In this document: one piece after another, positions 1 through 5,529 of the stretch
How the letters are laid out: every line of letters begins with the position of its first letter
Numbering within the stretch: the first letter of the stretch is position 1
NCBI GenBank assembly: GCA_949935685.1
Contig: CATLGN010000050.1
Span: 1-8,700, forward strand
DNA length: 8,700 nucleotides
Reading direction: 5' to 3'
From: an uncultured Lachnospiraceae bacterium
GTDB taxonomy: Bacteria > Bacillota > Clostridia > Lachnospirales > Lachnospiraceae
The notes under the pieces: model-generated
Databases searched by the model: none
The model's input: only the letters and a program-made list of their open reading frames with translations
What the model was told of the DNA's origin: nothing
Position numbers and translations under genes: made by a program

Positions 1-1
1 C

Positions 2-1006
2 GAAACGTGGCTGATCTGGAAGCTGACAAAGGGCAGGGTGCATGTCACCGATTATTCCAACGCGTCGCGTACGATGCTGTTTGACATCCGGGAACTGCGT
101 TGGGACCCGGAGATTTTGCGGGAACTGGATATTCCGGCCTGCATGCTGCCGGAAGTGAAACCGTCGAGCTGTATTTACGGGGAGGCGGACGCCGCTTTCT
201 TCGGCGGGACCATTCCGATCGCGGGAGCGGCCGGCGACCAGCAGGCGGCGCTGTTCGGTCAGACGTGTTTCTCCGCGGGAGAGGCAAAAAATACGTACGG
301 CACGGGATGCTTCCTTCTGATGAATACCGGGGAAAAGCCGGTATACTCGCGAAACGGGCTTGTTACGACCATTGCCTGGGGGCTGGGCGATACCGTAAAC
401 TATGCGCTGGAAGGTTCGGTTTTTTCCGCGGGGGCGGCGGTGCAATGGTTGCGGGATGAGATGCGGCTGATTGATTCCGCGGCCGATTCCGAATATATGG
501 CCTCCCGCGTGCCGGATACGAACGGCTGCTATGTCGTTCCGGCCTTTACCGGTCTGGGAGCGCCCCATTGGGATCCGTATGCCCGGGGGACGATCGTGGG
601 CATTACCCGGGGCGTCAACAAGTATCATGTCGTCCGCGCCACGCTGGAGTCGCTTGCCTTTCAGGTCGATGATGTGGCAGCGGCGATGGCAGCGGACTCC
701 GGTATCGCCATAAAGTCGCTGAAAGTGGACGGCGGCGCCTGCGCCAACAATTTCCTGATGCAGTTTCAGGCCGACATCAGCAATGTACCGGTCAACAGAC
801 CCGTATGTGTGGAGACGACCGCCATGGGCGCGGCGTATCTGGCCGGTCTTGCCGTCGGATACTGGAAAAGCAGGGAAGAAGTAATACGGAATTGGCAGAC
901 AGACAGGATATTTATGCCCGGTATGGAAGACGCGCAGAGAAAGGCGGCGGCCGCCGGCTGGAACAGAGCCGTGCGGTGTGCGTACGGATGGGCGAAAGAA
1001 CAATGA
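2..1006 (+). CDS. glpK: Glycerol kinase, C-terminal two thirds (5' end outside window)
   Basis: Cytosolic FGGY-family kinase that converts glycerol and ATP to sn-glycerol-3-phosphate. The frame is open from base 2 and gives 334 residues; full-length GlpK is about 500, so roughly 165 N-terminal residues are off the window. The ATG at 38 is internal: upstream codons already read like GlpK ([20 protein letters not shown]). Typical elements visible are [27 protein letters not shown], the NYALEGSVF block, [17 protein letters not shown], and the second FGGY signature around [19 protein letters not shown] (fragment residues 241-259). The protein ends with the usual PGM...GWNRAV tail. At the site where some Firmicutes GlpKs carry the HPr-phosphorylated histidine (recalled as HYALEG), this one has Asn (fragment residue 133), as in the E. 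coli enzyme. It is the first visible gene of a glycerol operon and its TGA overlaps an ATG of the next frame. Identification is firm. Confidence 0.96.
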   Translation, partial: ETWLIWKLTKGRVHVTDYSNASRTMLFDIRELRWDPEILRELDIPACMLPEVKPSSCIYGEADAAFFGGTIPIAGAAGDQQAALFGQTCFSAGEAKNTYGTGCFLLMNTGEKPVYSRNGLVTTIAWGLGDTVNYALEGSVFSAGAAVQWLRDEMRLIDSAADSEYMASRVPDTNGCYVVPAFTGLGAPHWDPYARGTIVGITRGVNKYHVVRATLESLAFQVDDVAAAMAADSGIAIKSLKVDGGACANNFLMQFQADISNVPVNRPVCVETTAMGAAYLAGLAVGYWKSREEVIRNWQTDRIFMPGMEDAQRKAAAAGWNRAVRCAYGWAKEQ

Positions 1007-1010
1007 AAAC

Positions 1011-1015
1011 GGGAG
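1011..1015 (+). promoter_or_regulatory. Ribosome binding site deciding the GlpA-like start
   Basis: GGGAG lies 8 nt before ATG 1024, within the seven-codon stretch that an ATG at 1003 would translate. Because the 1003 ATG has only a weak GGGCGAAAG upstream, this site favours 1024 as the start. Position and spacing are seen; use is inferred. Confidence 0.6.
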
Positions 1016-1023
1016 AACAGATC

Positions 1024-2478
1024 ATGTATGACGTATGTATCATCGGCGCCGGCGTTACGGGATGTGCGATCGCAAGAGAACTGTCCCGCTATCGGGCCAG
1101 TGTCTGTGTCGTGGAACGGTGCGAAGATGTGTGCTGCGGCACCTCCAAAGCAAACAGCGCCATTGTGCATGCAGGGTATGATGCGGCCAATGGTTCTCTC
1201 ATGGCGCGGTTGAATGTTAAAGGGAATGCGATGATGGGAGCGTTGGCACAGGAACTGGATTTCCCCTTTCTCCGCAATGGCTCTCTTGTCACCTGCCTGC
1301 GGGAAGCGGATATTCCCGGGCTGGAGGCGCTGCTTGACCGGGGGAGAAAAAATGGCGTGACAGGTCTGCGGATTCTCTCCCGGGAGGAGGCACATGCCGT
1401 GGAACCAAATCTTTCCGATGCGGTGGCGGCGGCGCTGTATGCGCCTTCGGGCGGAATCGTATGTCCCTTTCTGCTGACAATTGCGCTGGCAGAAAACGCT
1501 GCTGTGAACGGTGTGACATTTCGCTTTGACACCAATGTGAAGGAAATTCGCAGGGAAAACGGACAATATATTCTGGAGACGGGACAGGGACAGATCAAAA
1601 GCCGGCTTGTCGTCAACGCGGCCGGCGTATATGCGGATGTTTTTCACAATATGGTCAGCGAAGACAAGATTCACATAACGCCCAGACGGGGCGAATACTG
1701 TCTGCTGGACCGGAGCGCCGGCGGGCATGTGCGGCATACGATATTTACGCTGCCGACGGAGCGGGGAAAGGGCGTGCTTGTAACCCCGACCGTTCATGGC
1801 AATCTGCTCACAGGGCCTACGGCGACGGATATAACGGACCGGGAAGGCACCGATACGACGCGCGCCGGTCTGGATGAAGTGATGGAGAAAGCGGCGCAGG
1901 CCGTGCGGGACATTCCTTTTCGCGAGACGATTACCTCTTTTTCGGGGCTGCGCGCCCATGAGGACGGGCATGATTTTATCATTGGGGAACCGGCGGATGC
2001 GCCGGGCTTTTTCGATGCGGCGGGTATCGAATCGCCGGGGCTTACGGCGGCGCCGGCCATCGGTGTGATGGTGGCGGATTTGCTGCGTGACCGGCTGCGG
2101 CTGCAGAAAAACGATTCGTTTCGGGCGCGGCGCAAAGGAATTCTGCGGCCTGCCGATCTGTGTGTGGAAGACCGAAATGAGCTGATTCGGAAACATCCTG
2201 CCTATGGTACGATTGTCTGCCGCTGTGAGTCGGTCACGGAAGGGGAGATTATCGACGCCATTCGCCGGCCGGTCGGCGCCAGATCGCTGGACGGTGTGAA
2301 GCGGCGGACGCGGGCGGGCATGGGAAGATGCCAGTCGGACTTTTGCAGTCCCAGAGTAATGGAAATCCTGGCGCGGGAGTTGGGGATACCGATGGAAGCC
2401 GTCACAAAATGCGGCGGCGCATCGCGCGTTGTGGGAAAGCGTATGGAAAAAGGCGGGCAGGAGGGGACGGCATCGTGA
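1024..2478 (+). CDS. glpA: GlpA-like FAD-dependent glycerol-3-phosphate dehydrogenase with C-terminal [2Fe-2S] domain
   Basis: Predicted 484-residue DAO-fold flavoprotein, likely oxidising glycerol-3-phosphate to dihydroxyacetone phosphate. The N-terminus has an FAD Rossmann motif (IIGAGVTG, GxGxxG at residues 8-13). It is followed by GTSKANSAIVHAGYDA and, around the flavin domain, VVNAAGVYAD and the SFSGLRAH block. The C-terminal part is a BFD-like Fer2 domain with Cys399-x-Cys401-x34-Cys436-x4-Cys441, as in anaerobic GlpA, so it should hold a [2Fe-2S] cluster. It is somewhat shorter than E. coli GlpA (about 540). Start choice: ATG 1024 has GGGAG at 1011-1015 with 8-nt spacing and begins directly at MYDVCIIGAG. 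ATG 1003, which overlaps the glpK stop, would add seven residues and has a weaker upstream site. The neighbours (glpK before, oxidoreductase and DUF1667 after) support a glycerol role. L-2-hydroxyglutarate oxidase-like proteins share the fold and are the main alternative. Confidence 0.88.
   Translation: MYDVCIIGAGVTGCAIARELSRYRASVCVVERCEDVCCGTSKANSAIVHAGYDAANGSLMARLNVKGNAMMGALAQELDFPFLRNGSLVTCLREADIPGLEALLDRGRKNGVTGLRILSREEAHAVEPNLSDAVAAALYAPSGGIVCPFLLTIALAENAAVNGVTFRFDTNVKEIRRENGQYILETGQGQIKSRLVVNAAGVYADVFHNMVSEDKIHITPRRGEYCLLDRSAGGHVRHTIFTLPTERGKGVLVTPTVHGNLLTGPTATDITDREGTDTTRAGLDEVMEKAAQAVRDIPFRETITSFSGLRAHEDGHDFIIGEPADAPGFFDAAGIESPGLTAAPAIGVMVADLLRDRLRLQKNDSFRARRKGILRPADLCVEDRNELIRKHPAYGTIVCRCESVTEGEIIDAIRRPVGARSLDGVKRRTRAGMGRCQSDFCSPRVMEILARELGIPMEAVTKCGGASRVVGKRMEKGGQEGTAS
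2459..2466 (+). promoter_or_regulatory. Ribosome binding site supporting a GTG start
   Basis: AGGAGGGG lies inside the end of the GlpA-like gene, 8 nt before GTG 2475. There is no in-frame ATG close by, so this strong site decides for the GTG and for translational coupling through the 4-nt GTGA overlap. Confidence 0.75.
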
Positions 2479-3782
2479 AAGCGTATGATTATGACATTGT
2501 GGTGATCGGCGGCGGCCCTGCCGGGCTGGCCGCGGCTGTGGCGGCGCGGGATGCGGGAGCGGGCGATATTCTCATACTCGAACGGGACCGGGAGCCGGGC
2601 GGCATTCTGAATCAATGCATTCACAACGGATTCGGACTGCATACATTCCGGGAAGAACTGACCGGGCCGGAATATGCGGCGCGGTTTATCGCGATGGTCA
2701 GAGAACGGCACATTACATGTTTGACAGAGACAATGGTAACGGACATTGACCGTGACAAAACCGTGACGGCCGTGAACCGGACGCAGGGTGTGTTTCGGAT
2801 TCGGGCGTGCGCGGTCGTGCTTGCTATGGGATGCCGGGAACGGGCCAGAGGCGCGCTGCATATTCCGGGGTATCGCCCCGCCGGTATTTTCTCCGCGGGT
2901 ACGGCGCAGCGGCTTGTCAATATGGAGGGGTATCTGCCGGGCCGGGAAGTGGTGATTCTTGGTTCGGGCGATATTGGCCTGATTATGGCGCGTCGCATGA
3001 CACTGGAAGGGGCAAAGGTAAAGGTTGTTGCAGAATTGCTGCCCTATTCCGGCGGGCTGAAGCGCAATATCGTGCAGTGTCTGGATGACTTCGGGATTCC
3101 CCTGAAACTCAGCCATACGGTCGTCGCCATCCGGGGCAGAGAGCGGGTGGAGGGCGTTACCCTGGCGCAGGTTGACGCGGCGGGGAAGCCGGTTCCGGGA
3201 ACGGAAGAAGACTATGCGTGCGATACGCTTTTACTTTCCGTGGGCCTGATACCGGAAAATGAGCTTACCCGCGGCATGGGCGTGGAAATGGACGCCGTGA
3301 CAGCCGGTCCGGCCGTCAACGAAAGTCTGGAAACGAATCTTCCCGGCGTGTTCGCCTGCGGCAATGTCCTGCATGTCCATGATCTGGTCGATTATGTATC
3401 CGAGGAAGCCGCCTGCGCGGGCAGAAATGCAGCCATATTTGCGGAAAAGAGACGGATTGGGGAGATTGCGGACAGCGGGCCGCAGGGCGTTGCTTCCGGG
3501 TGTGAACCGGAGACTGTCCTTGTGCCCGGTCCGGGCGTGCGGTATACCGTTCCGCAGCGTATTCGGACAGAGCGAATGGGCGAACGCCTGACTGTTCGTT
3601 TTCGGGCAGGCGCGGTATATCGGGACGCTTATATCGGCGTATATTGTAATGAGGAGCGCGTGATTCACCGCCGGAAACCGGTGATCGCACCGGGGGAGAT
3701 GGAAACGATCATTCTGGAGAAGCGTTTGCTTACCGCATATTCGAATCTGCAGCAGATTACCATAACGATCGAGGAGGCGTAA
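2475..3782 (+). CDS. FAD/NAD(P)-dependent pyridine nucleotide-disulfide-type oxidoreductase of the glycerol operon
   Basis: Predicted 435-residue cytosolic flavoprotein. The N-terminal FAD-binding motif is IGGGPAG (residues 11-17). A second Rossmann motif, ILGSGDIG (161-168), suggests NAD(P) binding, and NLPGVFACGNV (288-298) is the C-terminal FAD contact typical of thioredoxin-reductase-like enzymes. There is no CxxC redox pair; instead single cysteines sit in family-like blocks, Cys48 in GGILNQCIHNGFG and Cys120 in AMGCRERARG. Residues from about 330 to 435 form a further C-terminal domain of unknown role. Start is GTG 2475: it overlaps the upstream TGA (GTGA), has AGGAGGGG at 2459-2466 with 8-nt spacing, and begins right before the FAD motif. 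In Clostridia this protein usually sits between a GlpA-like protein and DUF1667 (recalled). I infer that it relays electrons from glycerol-3-phosphate oxidation to or from NAD(P), occupying the place of GlpB without being homologous in architecture. The exact reaction is unknown. Confidence 0.85.
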   Translation: MKAYDYDIVVIGGGPAGLAAAVAARDAGAGDILILERDREPGGILNQCIHNGFGLHTFREELTGPEYAARFIAMVRERHITCLTETMVTDIDRDKTVTAVNRTQGVFRIRACAVVLAMGCRERARGALHIPGYRPAGIFSAGTAQRLVNMEGYLPGREVVILGSGDIGLIMARRMTLEGAKVKVVAELLPYSGGLKRNIVQCLDDFGIPLKLSHTVVAIRGRERVEGVTLAQVDAAGKPVPGTEEDYACDTLLLSVGLIPENELTRGMGVEMDAVTAGPAVNESLETNLPGVFACGNVLHVHDLVDYVSEEAACAGRNAAIFAEKRRIGEIADSGPQGVASGCEPETVLVPGPGVRYTVPQRIRTERMGERLTVRFRAGAVYRDAYIGVYCNEERVIHRRKPVIAPGEMETIILEKRLLTAYSNLQQITITIEEA

Positions 3783-3787
3783 CACCT

Positions 3788-4159
3788 ATGGAAAAGAAGG
3801 AGCTTACCTGCATCGGCTGTCCGATTGGCTGTACTGTCACCGTGACAATGCGCGGCGGAAGCATCACCGGCATCACCGGCAATACCTGTCCGCGCGGCAG
3901 GCGCTATGCCGAAAAAGAAGTGACGAGCCCGACGCGGGTTGTGACGTCCACAGTCTGCGTAAAGGGCGGCGACCGGGCGCTTGTTTCCGTTAAGACGGCG
4001 CAGGATATTCCCAAAGATACAATATTTGCCTGTATGCGGGCGATCAACGGTATTGTGGCGGAGGCGCCGGTGCAGATCGGGGATGTGCTTCTGGAAAATG
4101 TGGCGGGAACGGGGACGGCGGTCGTGGCGACCGGAGCGGTACGGCGCAGGCGGGACTGA
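3788..4159 (+). CDS. DUF1667 family small cysteine-rich protein (putative Fe-S electron carrier)
   Basis: 123-residue protein matching the DUF1667 / COG3862 type (conserved CxxC pairs, function not established). Cys8-x2-Cys11-x3-Cys15 (CIGCPIGC) and Cys34 in NTCPRGRRYA form a four-cysteine set. Two further cysteines are Cys57 and Cys82. The middle region has TSPTRVVTSTV and the end has the family-like DVLLENVAGTG block, then a basic tail RRRRD. There is no signal peptide or membrane segment, so it is cytosolic. ATG 3788 follows AGGAGG (3772-3777) with 10-nt spacing and starts 5 nt after the previous stop. It is the last gene of the glycerol operon. I infer a [4Fe-4S] cluster and a role as partner of the two flavoproteins, where GlpC would act in E. 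coli; this is not demonstrated. The family call is strong, the function weak. Confidence 0.85.
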   Translation: MEKKELTCIGCPIGCTVTVTMRGGSITGITGNTCPRGRRYAEKEVTSPTRVVTSTVCVKGGDRALVSVKTAQDIPKDTIFACMRAINGIVAEAPVQIGDVLLENVAGTGTAVVATGAVRRRRD

Positions 4160-4199
4160 TTTATGAGAAGATCCGGGGAAAACAGGGAGAGATTCCCGG

Positions 4200-5231
4200 T
4201 TATTCCCCTGTCGTTTCTCTTCGGATCAGCACCGGCGGCACGACCCTGTGGATCGGCTCTTTCAGAGGAGCCGGTCTTCTTTTTTTGCGTTCGTTCATCA
4301 ATTCCACAAGCAGGCTGACCGTCTCATGGGCGATCTTGTCAATCTGCTGCCCAACCGTGCTGATGGGGATAACGGCCTGTGTTGCGATCGGAGAGTTGTC
4401 AAATCCCACGATCAGATAATCGTCCGGGAGCGTTCCGTATTTTCTTACGAGCAGATTCAGAAGGACATTGGCATGGGTGTCATTCGATACAAAAAGTCCC
4501 TTTTTCAGTCCTTTGTAGTCTGCCTCCAGCTCATCGAGTATTTCCTGCAGATATTTCTGGGTCAGCGCATATGTGCTTTCAAACGGTTTGTACAGGATTC
4601 TGTGCTGCAGGTTTTTTTCCTGACAGGTGTCCAGAAATCCGCGGATACGGCCGTAAGCCGGGAGATTGGAGCGCACGGGAGAATTGGTGTGGATCAGGAT
4701 GTCACAACCCTGTTCCGCCAGCAGGCTGGTGGCCTGTACAGCGCCGAGATAGTTGTCCGTATTGACGCTGCATACATGTTCGTCTTCCCGCTCGATGGTG
4801 ACGATGGGAAGCTGAAGCTGCGCCAGTTCCAGAGACGGAATGGTATAGCTCAGGATAATCAGACCTTCTATTTTATACGCGAGCAGTTCTTTGATATAAC
4901 GCCGCTCGATCTCTTCCTGTTCATCGCCGACGAAAACGAGAAATTTATAGCCGAATGTTTCGTATGTCAGGAGAATCTGATTCAACATTTCGGAATAATA
5001 ATCGTTAAAGAGGTTGGGGATGACAATTCCGATAAATTCTGTCTTGCCGTTGGCAAGAATTTTTGCCACTTTGTTTTCCTTATAGTCCAATTCTTCCAGC
5101 GCATTGGATATGATTTCCTGATTTTCCAGCGTCAGGGAATCCGGATCGTTAAAGAATCGCGAGATTGTTGTTTTGGAAAATTTCGTAAATCTCGCGATGT
5201 CGTCAAATGTTACATTTTTTTTCTTACCCAT
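4200..5231 (-). CDS. LacI-family transcriptional regulator
   Basis: 343-residue sugar-responsive DNA-binding protein of normal LacI/GalR length. The N-terminal helix-turn-helix is VTFDDIARFTKFSKTTISRF (residues 7-26). The recognition helix has Lys20-Thr21 at the positions equivalent to LacI Tyr17-Gln18, so it is not a CcpA-type reader (recalled as Met-Ala). The hinge helix KVAKILANGKT keeps the leucine that intercalates at a central CpG. A periplasmic-binding-protein-like effector domain follows, from IGIVIPNLFNDYYSEML to the GFDNSPIA block (residues 276-283) and ISTVGQQIDKIA. ATG at 5229-5231 is preceded on the minus strand by AAAGGA at 5242-5247 with 10-nt spacing. It faces the glycerol operon end-to-end with a 40-bp gap and diverges from the ABC importer. 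The palindromic sites in the shared upstream region are its likely operators, so it probably controls the importer and perhaps itself. The effector is unknown. Confidence 0.94.
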   Translation of the reverse strand: MGKKKNVTFDDIARFTKFSKTTISRFFNDPDSLTLENQEIISNALEELDYKENKVAKILANGKTEFIGIVIPNLFNDYYSEMLNQILLTYETFGYKFLVFVGDEQEEIERRYIKELLAYKIEGLIILSYTIPSLELAQLQLPIVTIEREDEHVCSVNTDNYLGAVQATSLLAEQGCDILIHTNSPVRSNLPAYGRIRGFLDTCQEKNLQHRILYKPFESTYALTQKYLQEILDELEADYKGLKKGLFVSNDTHANVLLNLLVRKYGTLPDDYLIVGFDNSPIATQAVIPISTVGQQIDKIAHETVSLLVELMNERKKRRPAPLKEPIHRVVPPVLIRRETTGE

Positions 5232-5288
5232 ACTGCTTAAATCCTTTTACTTCTTTGATAATACTGTGATAATACTATATTTTTCTCA

Positions 5289-5317
5289 ATTATAGCAGAA
5301 TACTGCAAAAAATTCAA
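5289..5317 (-). promoter_or_regulatory. Promoter of the LacI-family regulator
   Basis: On the minus strand, TTGAAT (5317-5312) is separated by exactly 17 nt from a perfect TATAAT (5294-5289), and the -10 is preceded by TGC, making it an extended -10. Transcription would start near 5282, leaving a leader of about 50 nt before the ATG. This is a good sigma-A type promoter by eye. The compound operator at 5338-5353 lies just upstream of its -35. Confidence 0.7.
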
Positions 5318-5337
5318 CAAGTTACCCATTGGGAAGG

Positions 5338-5353
5338 GGTTACGTAACCGGTT
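5338..5353. promoter_or_regulatory. Distal compound operator, nested GTAACC palindromes
   Basis: GGTTACGTAACC (5338-5349) is a perfect 12-bp palindrome. It overlaps AACCGGTT (5346-5353), a perfect 8-bp palindrome that shares the core of the proximal operator. The middle GTAACC half is thus common to an everted pair and an inverted pair. It lies between the two divergent promoters, about 20 bp upstream of the regulator's -35 and 116 bp (centre to centre, using AACCGGTT) from the proximal operator. Likely bound by the adjacent LacI-family protein; binding is inferred. Confidence 0.6.
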
Positions 5354-5418
5354 TTGTAGAGGATGCATAAGGGAAAATGGCATAAATTGTGCAGATTTAA
5401 TAAAATTGTAATTGACTG

Positions 5419-5448
5419 TTGACGAGCAAAGATGCAATATGCTACGAT
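5419..5448 (+). promoter_or_regulatory. Promoter of the ABC importer operon
   Basis: TTGACG (5419-5424), an 18-nt spacer, then TACGAT (5443-5448) preceded by TGC, which gives an extended -10. The predicted start is near 5455, immediately before the 16-bp palindrome. An AT-rich stretch (about 5397-5411) just upstream could act as an UP element. A second TTGACT at 5412-5417 gives a possible alternative -35 but pairs with a poorer -10. Confidence 0.6.
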
Positions 5449-5457
5449 AAATCCAGA

Positions 5458-5473
5458 AAGTAACCGGTTACTT
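5458..5473. promoter_or_regulatory. Proximal operator, perfect 16-bp palindrome
   Basis: AAGTAACCGGTTACTT reads identically on both strands with a central CCGG, the form expected for LacI/GalR-family operators with a central CpG. It begins about 3 bp after the predicted transcription start and lies 57 bp before the binding-protein ATG, a position suited to blocking initiation or early elongation. Palindrome seen; binding protein inferred from the divergent lacI-type gene. Confidence 0.75.
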
Positions 5474-5482
5474 AACTGGTTA
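5473..5482. promoter_or_regulatory. Degenerate second operator copy
   Basis: TAACTGGTTA matches the core TAACCGGTTA of the proximal palindrome with one change at the centre (C to T, losing the CpG). Its centre is 12 bp downstream of the proximal centre, so the two cores sit on nearly the same face of the helix. It may be a weaker auxiliary site or the decayed remnant of a duplication. Confidence 0.4.
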
Positions 5483-5529
5483 TGTATTAAGAGAAGAAAA
5501 ATAAAATATAAAAGGAGGAGGAAAATTGC

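Noticed and set aside
766..2196. Long minus-strand open frame (476 codons) opposite glpK and the GlpA-like gene
   Set aside because: Protein is rich in Arg, His, Pro and Gln with no recognisable domain, and it is fully antisense to two well-identified genes. It is a shadow of GC-biased codon use.
4173..4211. Possible terminator between the convergent operons: CCGGG/CCCGG (4173-4177 with 4195-4199) or ACAGGG/CCCTGT (4182-4187 with 4206-4211)
   Set aside because: Stems are only 5-6 bp with loops of 17-18 nt, the two pairings exclude each other, and neither has a convincing T-run on the plus strand. The minus strand has only a short TTTT after ACAGGG/CCCTGT.
4126..4390. A third plus-strand frame that stays open from the end of DUF1667 into the regulator gene, reading plausible residues (LIYEKIRGKQGEIPGYSPV)
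   Set aside because: It could hint at a frameshifted or truncated extra gene, but there is no start, most of it is antisense to the regulator's C-terminus, and DUF1667 already has a normal length.
4248..5240. Plus-strand open frame of 330 codons opposite the LacI-family gene
   Set aside because: No recognisable domain, no good ribosome binding site, and the minus strand encodes a full-length LacI-family protein.
5325..5333. CCCATTGGG small palindrome next to a GTTAC half-site
   Set aside because: Too short and lacking the CCGG core. It may be part of the distal operator region but cannot be supported alone.
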